From the NCBI GenBank assembly GCA_937995515.1, contig CALKJZ010000002.1, positions 1 through 64,000 of the forward strand: a stretch of DNA of 64,000 bases, in the 5' to 3' direction. Under the pieces are notes generated by a model that was not told the origin of the DNA, searched no databases, and saw nothing but the letters and a program-made list of their open reading frames with translations. Source of the DNA: an uncultured Sphingomonadaceae bacterium (GTDB taxonomy: Bacteria > Pseudomonadota > Alphaproteobacteria > Sphingomonadales > Sphingomonadaceae). Every line of letters begins with the position of its first letter. Within the stretch, counting starts at the first letter, position 1. A program made the position numbers and the translations under genes. Shown piece by piece: positions 17,820 through 27,609 of this stretch.

Positions 17820-18811
17820 CCCCAGGCCCACGGCACGGGGACGCCCGAGTCCTCGAGAAGCCCGCCCACGCCCATCTCGGCGATCTGCCCGGAGTCGGGT
17901 GCAAGGCCCGCGGCCAGCCGTTCCAGCACGAGGTCGAGCCCGTTGCGCTTGGGGCTCCTGGCACAGCCCGGCAGGCCGATCACTACCGTCTCGTCCCCGA
18001 GGCTTCCGAGCACGAGGAGATTGCCCGGGTCCACCGGCATGCCGACCCTCTCCACCCGGCCGCCGGCCGCTGCAATCGCGGCCGGCACCACGTCGCGCCG
18101 GTCGGCGGTGGCAGTCGCGCCAGCAACGAGGATCAGCCCGCAGGTTCCGCGCCACGCGCCGAGCGCCTCGGCAAGCGGGCCGACCGCGTGCGGCACCAGC
18201 CCCGCCTCGGTGAGTCTCCAGCCGAACCTGGCCAGCCGCTCGCGGGAAACGGCGGCCGTCTTGGCCACCGCCTTCTCCTGCGTGTCGTCCCGCACGGTCT
18301 GGATGAGGCACGGGGCGATGTCTGTCCGCCAGGGCTGAACGGCGAGGGCCGCAAGGCCCGCAAGCACCGTCCCGAGCACCTGCCGTTCGAGCGCGAAGGG
18401 GATGATCTTGACAGTCGCCACAAGTTCGCCGGCGCGAACCGGGCTCAGCGGCGGCAGGGTGGCAATGCCCACCGCCTCGGTTGCGGCATTGGCACGGCCG
18501 ATGGCCGACCGGTCGATCAGCAGCAGGCCGTCGTGCCGAGCGTGCAGGTTCACCCTCCCGTGCACCGGCGCGCGCGCCTCAACGCCCTCTCCCGCAAGCG
18601 CCTCGCCCAGCGTCCGCGCGGCCTCTGCCTCGGCGACATCCTCCGGTCCGGCCCGCGCCACCCACAGCCGCTCCAGCCCGGCCGCGCGCGCCGCTTCCAG
18701 CAGGGCGGCATCCACCACGCAGCCCTTGGCCACGCGCCGGCCTGCCAGCATCACGGCATGCGCAAGGATCGCGCCCTCGGCCTCGGCCAGCGGCAGTTCG
18801 CCGAAGATCAT
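17816..18811 (-). CDS. Molybdopterin-binding protein (MoeA/MogA-like domain)
   Basis: 331 residues from ATG 18811, which shares ATGA with the XdhC-like gene. The N-terminus MIFGELPLAEAEGAILAH and the region LILVAGATATADRRDVVP are typical of proteins with a MoCF-type molybdopterin-binding domain. The ending GLPGCARSPKRNGLDLVLERL is characteristic of the first half of the bifunctional molybdopterin-binding/glycosyltransferase-2-like proteins. An ATG at 18823 would add four residues. Probable role: maturation or sulfido loading of the cofactor for a xanthine-dehydrogenase-type enzyme. Confidence 0.82.
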   Translation of the reverse strand: MIFGELPLAEAEGAILAHAVMLAGRRVAKGCVVDAALLEAARAAGLERLWVARAGPEDVAEAEAARTLGEALAGEGVEARAPVHGRVNLHARHDGLLLIDRSAIGRANAATEAVGIATLPPLSPVRAGELVATVKIIPFALERQVLGTVLAGLAALAVQPWRTDIAPCLIQTVRDDTQEKAVAKTAAVSRERLARFGWRLTEAGLVPHAVGPLAEALGAWRGTCGLILVAGATATADRRDVVPAAIAAAGGRVERVGMPVDPGNLLVLGSLGDETVVIGLPGCARSPKRNGLDLVLERLAAGLAPDSGQIAEMGVGGLLEDSGVPVPWAWG

Positions 18812-19731
18812 CGTCTCCGCCAAGCCTGCACCATCTCGGCGGCAACCGAAAGGGCGATCTCCGCCGGGTTGGCGGCCCCGATGTCGAGCCCGGCCGGTCC
18901 GTGGATGCGCGCAAGATCGGCTGCTCCAAAGCCCCGGGCTGCCAGCCGCTCGAGGCGGGCGGCATGGGTGCGCCGGCTGCCAAGCGCCGCGACATAGAAG
19001 GCGTTCGACCGCAGCGCTGCCTCGAGCGCCGGATCATCGAGCTTCGGGTCGTGGGTGAGGGTGACGACCGCCGAAGCGGCGTCCGGCCGCCAGTCGGCAA
19101 GCGCCTCGTCGGGCCAGCGGGTGTCGATCTCGAGCCCGGGGAATCGCGCTGCGGCTGCAAAGCGCGTGCGCGGGTCCACCACCTGCGGCCGGAAGCCGAG
19201 CGCCGCGGCGATCGGCACCAGCGCCTGCGCGATGTGGACAGCGCCGACCAGCATCAGCCGCAGCGGCGGATCGTAGCGGCGCACGAATGCGCCGTCCTCG
19301 CCCTCGGCCGTGCGCGCGCTCGCGAGGTCGGTGGCAAGCGTCACGGTTTCGCCGCGGCTGCGCGCCTCGGCAAGCCGGTCGAACAGCCCGGGCGGAAAGG
19401 CGCCAGGCTCCACGGCCTGCACCAGCACCTCGATCTCGCCGCCGCAGGCGAGGCCCACCTCCCACGCCGTCTCGTCGGCAACCCCGAAGTGCAGCACCTC
19501 GCCACCGCCGGTCGCCATCCGTCGCCCAAGCGCTTCCATCACCGCGCCTTCCACGCAGCCGCCCGATACCGAGCCCTCGAACAGCCCGTCCTCGCGCATC
19601 AGCAGGTGCGCGCCCACCCGGCGCGGTGCCGAGCCCCATGTCCGCACCACCGTTGCAATCCCGAGCCGGTGCGCCTTCCACGCGCGCGCCGCCTCGAGCA
19701 GGCGCCCAAGCTCGTCTGTTGCCTCGGTCAC
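18808..19731 (-). CDS. XdhC/CoxI-family molybdenum cofactor insertion protein
   Basis: 307 residues from a GTG at 19731. XdhC proteins bind mature molybdenum cofactor and hand it to apo-hydroxylases. Visible are VVRTWGSAPRRVGAHLL, the family motif VSGGCVEGAVMEAL, and a C-terminal Rossmann-like part LMLVGAVHIAQALVPIA followed by ALGSRRTHAARLERL. The glycine-rich loop reads GAVHIAQAL rather than the more usual GAGHxxxAL. The start is uncertain because the frame is open to 19794. It lies 8 bases after the CoxG-like gene. Confidence 0.85.
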   Translation of the reverse strand: MTEATDELGRLLEAARAWKAHRLGIATVVRTWGSAPRRVGAHLLMREDGLFEGSVSGGCVEGAVMEALGRRMATGGGEVLHFGVADETAWEVGLACGGEIEVLVQAVEPGAFPPGLFDRLAEARSRGETVTLATDLASARTAEGEDGAFVRRYDPPLRLMLVGAVHIAQALVPIAAALGFRPQVVDPRTRFAAAARFPGLEIDTRWPDEALADWRPDAASAVVTLTHDPKLDDPALEAALRSNAFYVAALGSRRTHAARLERLAARGFGAADLARIHGPAGLDIGAANPAEIALSVAAEMVQAWRRR

Positions 19732-19739
19732 GGGCGGGT

Positions 19740-20348
19740 TCAGAGCAGCCAGATCACGAGCAGGACGACGACGATCGCAAGCACCCCGGCCCACACCAGC
19801 GGCGGGATTCCGCCGCTTCGCTCCTCGGCCGAGAGTGTCGCCTCGAGGTCCGGCTCTGGTTCGGGCATCGTCCTCGCGGCGCGCGGCTCGAACGGCGGCT
19901 CGGCGGGCTGTTCGAGAATCGCCTTCAGGTTGCGGAAGAAGCTGTCCGCATAGCCCTTGGCCGCACCCTCCACGAGCCGGCTTCCCAGCTGGGCCAGCTT
20001 GCCGCCCACCTGGCTTGTCGCGGTATAGGAAAGGATGGTCGCGCCATCCTCCGTCTCGCTGAGTGTCACGTCTGCGCGTCCTTTCGCGAACCCGGCCACG
20101 CCGCCCTTGCCCTCGCCCGCGAGCGTGTAGCCATTGGGCGGGTCGATGTTCGAAAGTTCGACCGTGCCGGTGAAGGTCGCGCGCACCGGCCCGACGCGCG
20201 CGGCAAGCGCGCCCTCGAAGCGGTTTTCTCCCACCGCCTCGAGCCGCTCCACCCCGTCGATTGCGCGCGCGAGCACGTCCGGATCATTGAGCGCGTCCCA
20301 GACCTTCTGCCGGGGTGCCTCGATCCGCACCTCGCCGCTCAGTTCCAT
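19740..20348 (-). CDS. CoxG-like SRPBCC protein with C-terminal membrane anchor
   Basis: 202 residues. The N-terminal 145 residues form a SRPBCC/CoxG domain (MELSGEVRIEAPRQKVWDAL, VGPVRATFTGTVELS, TSQVGGKLAQLGSRLVEGAA). An acidic, proline-rich linker leads to one terminal membrane helix (LVWAGVLAIVVVLLVIWLL). In Oligotropha, CoxG anchors CO dehydrogenase to the membrane. Start chosen at ATG 20348, which has GGAG upstream. It heads the Mo cassette, yet no coxMSL-like structural genes are present within the window. Confidence 0.88.
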   Translation of the reverse strand: MELSGEVRIEAPRQKVWDALNDPDVLARAIDGVERLEAVGENRFEGALAARVGPVRATFTGTVELSNIDPPNGYTLAGEGKGGVAGFAKGRADVTLSETEDGATILSYTATSQVGGKLAQLGSRLVEGAAKGYADSFFRNLKAILEQPAEPPFEPRAARTMPEPEPDLEATLSAEERSGGIPPLVWAGVLAIVVVLLVIWLL

Positions 20349-20533
20349 GCTCCGGATCCCCTTGCCTGCCACTGCGCCGCCCCGCCACGCAGCCGACGGC
20401 GGAGCGGTCGCCTGCCCCGGGGGTTAGCGCGTACCCCGGTGGGTGAAAAGCCGGACCGGGTCGCAAGCGCCGGCAAGGGCTTTTACCGTACGGCGGATGG
20501 GGGTACCGGTCATCCGGACCAGAGGAGACGACG

Positions 20534-21121
20534 GTGCGGCCGGCGATGGGGGTTCGCGTTCCAGAACGGGGCCGGGCGGCACGCGCGATGCGCGCCGCGC
20601 TGTCCGCCGTAGCGCTGTCTGCCGCAGCACTTTCGGTCGCAGCAGCACCGGGGGCCGCGCAGCCAGACTCCGTCGCGGGCCTTGGCGCCTTTGCGAAGGG
20701 CGAGCCCAACCGCGGGCTTGCCGTCGTGCCGCTCACCATCACCACGTCCGACAGGCGGGTCCACCGCTATCTCGTCGAAGTCGCCGCAACGCCCGAGCAG
20801 CAGGCGCGCGGCATGATGTTCCGCACCGAGATGGCGCGCGATACCGGCATGATCTTCCCCTTCGATCCGCCGCGCCCGGCCGCCTTCTGGATGCGCAACA
20901 CCTTCATTTCGCTCGACCTCGTCTTCATCGGCACCGATGGCCGCGTGCGCGGCATTGCGCCGCGCGCCGCGCCGCTTTCGGAAAGCCTCATCCCCTCCGA
21001 TGGCCCGGTCGCAGCCGTCCTCGAGCTGAAGGGAGGGGAGGCTGAGCGCATCGGCCTCCGCAAGGGGGATCGCATCGCCTGGCCGCGCGCGCCCCTTGGC
21101 GCGGCGGGGCGCGGCAGGTAG
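20534..21121 (+). CDS. DUF192 exported protein
   Basis: About 195 residues from GTG 20534, which has AGAGGAG six bases upstream; ATG codons at 20546 and 20588 are alternatives. A signal peptide ends near APGAAQ. The DUF192 core is plain: YLVEVAATPEQQARGMMFR, TGMIFPFDPPRPAAFWMRNT, LDLVFIGTDGRV and a closing AVLELKGGEAERIGLRKGD. Function of the family is unknown; it is usually periplasmic. Followed 9 bases later by the NDUFA12 gene. Confidence 0.87.
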   Translation: MRPAMGVRVPERGRAARAMRAALSAVALSAAALSVAAAPGAAQPDSVAGLGAFAKGEPNRGLAVVPLTITTSDRRVHRYLVEVAATPEQQARGMMFRTEMARDTGMIFPFDPPRPAAFWMRNTFISLDLVFIGTDGRVRGIAPRAAPLSESLIPSDGPVAAVLELKGGEAERIGLRKGDRIAWPRAPLGAAGRGR

Positions 21122-21130
21122 AGGGCAGCC

Positions 21131-21526
21131 ATGGGCCTCCTCAAGACGCTGTTCACGTGGTGGAACAGCCAGAACCTCGGAACCTGGCTCGACACGCGCT
21201 TCGCCGGGCGCGAGGTCGGCCGCGATGCCGATGGCAACATCTATTACGAGAGCCGCGACGCAAGCCGGCGCTGGGTGGTCTATGCCGGCGAGACGGACTC
21301 GAGCCGCGTGCCGCCCGAATGGCACCTCTGGCTCCATTGGACCAGGAAGGAGCCGCCCACCGAGGTGCCGTTGCCGGCAAAGGCGTGGGAACGTCCGTGG
21401 CGCCCCAACCCGACAGGCACGCAGGCAGCGGAACTGCCTGCGGGCGCGTTGCGGGCCGGCGGGGTGCGGGCGCCCTCGGCCGCCGACTATCGGGCCTGGA
21501 CTCCGGACGATCCTGCGGGCGGATGA
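21131..21526 (+). CDS. NADH:ubiquinone oxidoreductase NDUFA12-family accessory subunit
   Basis: 131 residues homologous to the 17.2-kDa (B17.2/NDUFA12) supernumerary subunit of complex I, found in alphaproteobacteria and mitochondria. Typical segments are TWWNSQNLGTWLDTRFAG, VGRDADGNIYYE, RRWVVYAG and PPEWHLWLHW, with the proline-rich C-terminal WRPNPTGT. The main nuo operon is not in this window. The next gene overlaps its stop (ATGA). Confidence 0.93.
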   Translation: MGLLKTLFTWWNSQNLGTWLDTRFAGREVGRDADGNIYYESRDASRRWVVYAGETDSSRVPPEWHLWLHWTRKEPPTEVPLPAKAWERPWRPNPTGTQAAELPAGALRAGGVRAPSAADYRAWTPDDPAGG

Positions 21527-22083
21527 GGCGGCCTGCGTTCGCTGCGGCCCTGCTTGCCTGCGCTGCAGCCGGTTCCGCCGTGGCCCGCAATGCGGCGCCC
21601 GCGCCCGGCGGGCAAGGCAGCGCCGAGGTGGCGGGCCCGCGCGAGGCCGTCGTCGGCGTGCTCGACAAGCGCCTCGGGAAGACCGCCTTCTTCACCCTGA
21701 AGCCGGGCGAGCGGTTCCGGTTCGGAACCCTGTCGGGAATCTTGCGCACCTGCGAGCGCACACCGCCGTGGGAGAAGCCGTCCCTTTCGGCCGCTTTCGT
21801 GCAGGTGGTGGAAACGCCACGCGCAACCGCCGCCCGCCGCGGAGTCACACCCGAGCCGAAGCCGGTCTTCTCCGGCTGGCTGTTCGCCGAGAGCCCGTCG
21901 CTCAACCCGGTGCAGCACCCGGTCTATGATGTCTGGCTCAAAAGCTGCACGATGCGCTTGCCCGAGGGGCCTTCGCCGGCGCGGGCGGCTTCCGCGCCTG
22001 CCGGCCTGCGGCCCTCCGCGGCGGCCCGGCCGAGGCAGGCGCCACAGGCGCCTGCGCCCGAGGCGGCCGGCGAGGGCGAATAG
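21523..22083 (+). CDS. DUF2155 exported protein
   Basis: 186 residues with a signal peptide ([21 protein letters not shown]). The DUF2155 core holds [39 protein letters not shown] and the closing [16 protein letters not shown] with conserved cysteines. Past this the last 45 residues are Ala/Pro-rich and probably disordered, and that tail lies opposite the C-terminal extension of aat. NDUFA12 and DUF2155 are commonly neighbours in sphingomonads. Function unknown. Confidence 0.88.
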   Translation: MRRPAFAAALLACAAAGSAVARNAAPAPGGQGSAEVAGPREAVVGVLDKRLGKTAFFTLKPGERFRFGTLSGILRTCERTPPWEKPSLSAAFVQVVETPRATAARRGVTPEPKPVFSGWLFAESPSLNPVQHPVYDVWLKSCTMRLPEGPSPARAASAPAGLRPSAAARPRQAPQAPAPEAAGEGE

Positions 22084-22733
22084 GCGTGCGGCTTGTGCAC
22101 CCGGTCCAGCGCCTGCCAGTCCCCCCGTGCGGCAAGCGCGGCCGAAAGAAGCGCAAGATAACGGCTCCGCTTCACCTCCACGCCCCCGAAGCGGGCGAGA
22201 TGCTCGGTCAAAAACTGGGTGTCGAGCAGGCGGAAGCCGCCCAGCCGCAGGCGGGCGACAAGGTGGGCAAGGGCGGCCTTGGAGGCATCGGTTGCACGGC
22301 TGAACATGCTTTCGCCGAAAAAGGCCGCGCCGAGCCGCACGCCGTAAAGCCCGCCGACAAGGCGCCCCTCGGCGTCCCATGTTTCGACCGAATGGGCATG
22401 CCCCTCCCTGTGCAGGCGGACATAGGCCGTAAGGATGGTGTCGTTGATCCAAGTCTGCTCCCGGCCGGGCCGTGCCTCGGCACAGGCGGCGATCACCTCC
22501 GGGAATGCGCGGTCGACCGTGTGGGCAAACCGTTCGCGCCTGAGGGTGCGCGCCAGCGAGCGCGGCAGGTGGAAGGCGTCGAGCGGCAGAATGCCCCGGC
22601 GCCGCGGCTCCACCCAGAAAATGTCTGGCGAATCGCGCGTGTCGGCCATCGGGAACAGCCCGGCGGCATAGGCCCGCAGCAAGAGCGGCGGGTCCAGCTC
22701 ACGCATCCGCGGCTGATCACCGGGATGATGCAT
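21924..22733 (-). CDS. aat: Leucyl/phenylalanyl-tRNA--protein transferase
   Basis: Adds Leu or Phe to N-terminal Arg/Lys of proteins, making N-degrons read by ClpS (present at 28505). The start at ATG 22733 has GGAGGGGAG upstream; ATG 22706 and 22757 are alternatives. Family motifs: [88 protein letters not shown]. The normal domain ends near KPHAYSPS; a further 45 Ala/Gly-rich residues run antisense through the DUF2155 gene, a 160-base convergent overlap. Confidence 0.93.
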   Translation of the reverse strand: MHHPGDQPRMRELDPPLLLRAYAAGLFPMADTRDSPDIFWVEPRRRGILPLDAFHLPRSLARTLRRERFAHTVDRAFPEVIAACAEARPGREQTWINDTILTAYVRLHREGHAHSVETWDAEGRLVGGLYGVRLGAAFFGESMFSRATDASKAALAHLVARLRLGGFRLLDTQFLTEHLARFGGVEVKRSRYLALLSAALAARGDWQALDRVHKPHAYSPSPAASGAGACGACLGRAAAEGRRPAGAEAARAGEGPSGKRIVQLLSQTS

Positions 22734-22957
22734 GGCTTCTCCCCTCCGGGGCCGCACCTCTCATCGCTGGCTGCACCTTTCGGCACGCATCGGCGCGGCC
22801 ATCCTGCCCGCCCGCTGCCGATGCTGCGCCGTGGCAGGGCGTTTGTCAAAGGCCGGGCCGCCCTTCAGCCGGCGCGCCGGGGGCGCGCACCATGTTCAGC
22901 CCGGCTTCACGCAGCCCTGCGGATGGGAGCCCGTTCCTGATGCGCAACGGAGACAGC

Positions 22958-24493
<1,536 letters not shown>

Positions 24494-24584
24494 CCGGCAC
24501 CACCCGCCTGTGCCGGCTGCACCGGGCGGGAAGAAGGCCCGGGGGGCGGGGCCGCGCCCCACTCCCCGGAGGCCGGAGCCGGGC

Positions 24585-25241
24585 TCAGGCGATTGCCCGG
24601 GCCGGCGAGCGGCGGCGGCGCATCGCCACGCCCAGAAGACCAAAACCGGTCACCAGCATCGCCCAGGTCGCCGGCTCGGGCACCACACCGGCGGTCAGCA
24701 CGCGGATGTTGTCCCCCGGCGAGGAGGCCCGGAAGTCGAGGAAGATCTTGTTGCCCGCCACGGTGAACTTGTCCTGGTTCTCGAGACCGCGCGCCGAAGG
24801 CGAATTGTAGGTAATCCCGGCAAGCCCCAGAAGCCCGTCGGTTGCCGAAAGCGTCGCCGTCTTGTGGATGACGGCGACAATCGGCCGGTCGAACTCCACC
24901 CAGCCCTCCATGGTGCGGCTCTGCACGGGATCGAACACAATGCCGTGGCTCGAGACGATCGTGCCAGCGGCCAGCGTGCCGGGCGCGCTGGTGGCAACCA
25001 GGAAGTCAACCCCGAGCGCGGCCGCAAGCGTCAGGTTCTGCACCTCGTTCCAGGCAAAGAGTTTGGTATTGGCCTGCTGGTTGTTGTTGCCGACGGCAAA
25101 CGGCGGGGTCAGGATGTGGAAGGTGCCCGGCGAGGCCGTGCCCCCAGTGATGGCCCCGGTCACGACGGCTGCCGAAGCCGGGGTTCCCGTGGCCAGCACC
25201 GCGGCAAGCCCAAGGACGGTCCGGAACATGGTCGGTGACAT
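24585..25241 (-). CDS. PEPxxWA-CTERM sorted exported protein
   Basis: 218 residues: signal peptide to about residue 24 (ending PASA), a beta-rich Asn/Gly/Thr-rich body, and at 188-195 PEPATWAM followed by a hydrophobic helix (LVTGFGLLGVA) and MRRRR. This is the PEPxxWA form of the PEP-CTERM sorting signal used by sphingomonads and relatives, which is recognised by an exosortase and linked to exopolysaccharide or biofilm matrix. No exosortase gene is in the window. AGGAGAGC precedes the start. The gene has a matching sigma-54 promoter at 25296-25312. Confidence 0.9.
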   Translation of the reverse strand: MSPTMFRTVLGLAAVLATGTPASAAVVTGAITGGTASPGTFHILTPPFAVGNNNQQANTKLFAWNEVQNLTLAAALGVDFLVATSAPGTLAAGTIVSSHGIVFDPVQSRTMEGWVEFDRPIVAVIHKTATLSATDGLLGLAGITYNSPSARGLENQDKFTVAGNKIFLDFRASSPGDNIRVLTAGVVPEPATWAMLVTGFGLLGVAMRRRRSPARAIA

Positions 25242-25263
25242 TTGTTGCTCTCCTTCATCTGTG

Positions 25264-25276
25264 CCCGCTTCGCGGG
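25264..25276. repeat. Leader hairpin of the PEP-CTERM gene
   Basis: A 5-bp perfect stem, CCCGC TTC GCGGG, in the predicted 5' leader between the sigma-54 promoter and the ribosome site. It could stabilise the leader; no other function is visible. Confidence 0.35.
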
Positions 25277-25295
25277 ATCCACTGCCCCCGATTCC

Positions 25296-25312
25296 AGCAA
25301 GAGTCGTGCCAA
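25296..25312 (-). promoter_or_regulatory. Sigma-54 (RpoN) promoter of the PEP-CTERM gene
   Basis: On the minus strand the sequence is TTGGCACGACTCTTGCT, an exact fit to the -24/-12 consensus TGGCACG-N4-TTGCT. The GG (25310-25309) and GC (25298-25297) are separated by exactly ten bases. Transcription would start near 25283, giving a leader of about 40 bases with a good ribosome site. RpoN together with the PrsK/PrsR two-component system is known to drive PEP-CTERM genes in other proteobacteria. Confidence 0.8.
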
Positions 25313-25375
25313 GTCGGGAATCGGGCCTGCCTTACTTGGTACACCCGGGATCCTGCACCCAGCGACGCGCCCAGA

Positions 25376-25434
25376 CTGTAAAGAATGGCGACAGCATCCG
25401 CCGTCATTAACTATCTGGCGCACAAGGTTTTACC
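25376..25434. promoter_or_regulatory. Possible activator-binding region upstream of the sigma-54 promoter
   Basis: An AT-enriched patch 95-150 bases upstream of the predicted start, the usual place for a bacterial enhancer-binding protein. It has CTGTAAAG at 25376-25383 and GGTTTTACC at 25426-25434, which read as inverted TTTAC-type elements. There is no direct evidence that a PrsR-like protein binds here. Confidence 0.3.
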
Positions 25435-25530
25435 GATGGGGGGCCAGCCCCCCCGCGCGCGCCACCGGTCCGCACGCTGCGTCCCACCGTGGTATCGATC
25501 GACGGGCAGGCCCCGCGCGGGCCGCACCGG

Positions 25531-27525
25531 TCATTCGAACTCGAGGATCACCTGGTCGACGGCGAGACTGTCGCCGGGTGCCGCATGGAGCCGTGCAACC
25601 ACGCCGGCCTTCTCGGCGCGCAGGATGTTCTCCATCTTCATCGCCTCCACCACCGCAAGCGGCTGGCCGGCTTCCACGGCGTCGCCCTCGGCCACCGCGA
25701 TCGAGACAACGAGGCCCGGCATCGGGCACAGCAGATATTTCGAGAGATCGGGCGGCATCTTCTCGACCATGTGCCGGGCGAGTTCGGCCGCCCGCGGCGT
25801 CAGCGGGCGGGAGACGGTTGCCCGCCCGGCGTGGGTGATGCGGTGCCCGGTCGGGGTCGTCTCGACCTGGAAGGCATACGCCCGGCCATCGATCGCAGCC
25901 ACGAGAAGCCCGGAGACGAAGCCGGCCAGTCCCCTGGCCTCGACGGTCGCCTCCCCGTCGGCAAGCAAAACCGTCGCCCGGTCGCCATGCTGCTCGACCT
26001 CGACGGCATGCGGCGTGCGGTCGAGCTCGATCACCCAAGCCTTCCGCCCGCGCGCCGGCGCGCCGTCCAGCTGGCCGGAAATGGTAAACGCGCGCGTGGC
26101 CTGTGCCTCGGCGAGCGCGGCCGCCACCGCCAGCACCCGCCGCAGCCGGCCCGGGCTTTCGGGTGCGCCGGAAAAGCCTTGCGGATATTCCTCGGCGATA
26201 AAGCCGGTCGTCACCGTCTCGCCGGCGCGAAAGCGCGGATGCTGCATCAGTGCCGAAAGAAACTCGCCATTGTGGGAGATCCCGCGCACGAGGAACCGGT
26301 CGAGTGCGTCCACCTGCCGGTCGGCCGCCTCGTCGCGGGTCGCCCCGTGGGTGATGAGCTTGGCGATCATCGGATCGTAGAACATCGAGATCTCCGATCC
26401 TTCGACAACCCCGGCATCGACCCGGACGCCATCGCCTGAGGCCGGCTCCCGATAGGTGGAAATCCGGCCGGTCGATGGCAGGAACCCGCGGTAGGGATCC
26501 TCGGCATAGAGCCGGGTCTCGATTGCGTGGCCCGCCAGTCGCACCTCCTCCTGCGTGAAGGGCAGGGGCTCGCCCGCAGCCACCCGCAGCATCAGCTCGA
26601 CGAGATCGAGCCTGGTCACGCACTCGGTGACCGGATGCTCCACCTGCAGGCGCGTGTTCATCTCGAGGAAGTAGAAGCTGCGGTCGGCGCCGGCGATGAA
26701 CTCGACCGTGCCGGCCGAATGATAGCCGACCGCGCGGGCGAGCTCGACGGCCTGTGCACCCATGGCCGCGCGCATCTCCGGTGTCACGAAGGGGGAGGGG
26801 CTTTCCTCCACCACCTTCTGGTGCCGGCGCTGGATCGAACAGTCCCGCTCGCCCAGGTGCACGATGTTGCCATGCCTGTCGCCCAGCACCTGGATCTCGA
26901 TGTGGCGCGGCTGCTCGATGAACTTCTCGATGAACAGCCGGTCGTCGCCGAAGCTTGCCTGCGCCTCGCGCCGCACCGCGTCGAACCCCTCGCGGAGTTC
27001 GGCCTCCGAGAAGGCCAGCCGCATCCCCTTGCCACCGCCGCCGGCAGAGGCCTTCATCATCACCGGATAGCCGATGTCGGCGGCGATGGCCGCGGCATGG
27101 TCGGCATTGGCAATCTCGCCGACAAAACCGGGGACAACGCTGACGCCCGCAGCCCTCGCCAGCTTCTTGGATTCGATCTTGTCGCCCATGGCGGCAATCG
27201 CCGAAGAAGGCGGGCCAACGAAGACAAGGCCCGCGTCCTCGACTGCCTGAACGAAGGCGGCGCGCTCGGAAAGAAACCCATAGCCGGGGTGGATCGCCTC
27301 GGCGCCCGTGTCCCTTGCGGCTGCGATGATGCGCTCGCCCACCAGATAGGACTGGGCGGCCGGCGCAGGGCCGATTGGCACCGCCTGGTCCGCCATCTCG
27401 ACATGCGGCGCAGCCGCGTCCGCCTCGGAATAGACGGCCACCGTCTCGATTCCCATGGCGCGTGCCGTGCGGATGATTCGGCAGGCGATTTCGCCACGGT
27501 TTGCAATCAGGATTCGCTTGAACAT
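25531..27525 (-). CDS. pccA: Propionyl-/acyl-CoA carboxylase, biotin-containing alpha subunit
   Basis: 664 residues: biotin carboxylase domain to about 445 (MFKRILIANRGEIACRIIRT, KASAGGGGKGMRLA, FLEMNTRLQVEHPVTE), a middle BT-like region, and a C-terminal biotinyl domain with biotin lysine K630 in VVEAMKMENI. Size and the LYAEDPYRGFLPSTGR segment match PccA of propionyl-CoA carboxylase, which makes methylmalonyl-CoA. The beta subunit gene is not in the window. GGGGAGGCCC precedes the start. A methylcrotonyl-CoA carboxylase alpha subunit is the less likely alternative. Confidence 0.9.
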   Translation of the reverse strand: MFKRILIANRGEIACRIIRTARAMGIETVAVYSEADAAAPHVEMADQAVPIGPAPAAQSYLVGERIIAAARDTGAEAIHPGYGFLSERAAFVQAVEDAGLVFVGPPSSAIAAMGDKIESKKLARAAGVSVVPGFVGEIANADHAAAIAADIGYPVMMKASAGGGGKGMRLAFSEAELREGFDAVRREAQASFGDDRLFIEKFIEQPRHIEIQVLGDRHGNIVHLGERDCSIQRRHQKVVEESPSPFVTPEMRAAMGAQAVELARAVGYHSAGTVEFIAGADRSFYFLEMNTRLQVEHPVTECVTRLDLVELMLRVAAGEPLPFTQEEVRLAGHAIETRLYAEDPYRGFLPSTGRISTYREPASGDGVRVDAGVVEGSEISMFYDPMIAKLITHGATRDEAADRQVDALDRFLVRGISHNGEFLSALMQHPRFRAGETVTTGFIAEEYPQGFSGAPESPGRLRRVLAVAAALAEAQATRAFTISGQLDGAPARGRKAWVIELDRTPHAVEVEQHGDRATVLLADGEATVEARGLAGFVSGLLVAAIDGRAYAFQVETTPTGHRITHAGRATVSRPLTPRAAELARHMVEKMPPDLSKYLLCPMPGLVVSIAVAEGDAVEAGQPLAVVEAMKMENILRAEKAGVVARLHAAPGDSLAVDQVILEFE

Positions 27526-27609
27526 GGGCCTCCCCTCGGCCCCGGTCCTTGCGTGCGCGGGCTGCGGGACGTCAAGCGGTGCCGCGCCGGCGCCCGTCCG
27601 CCCCGGCCG

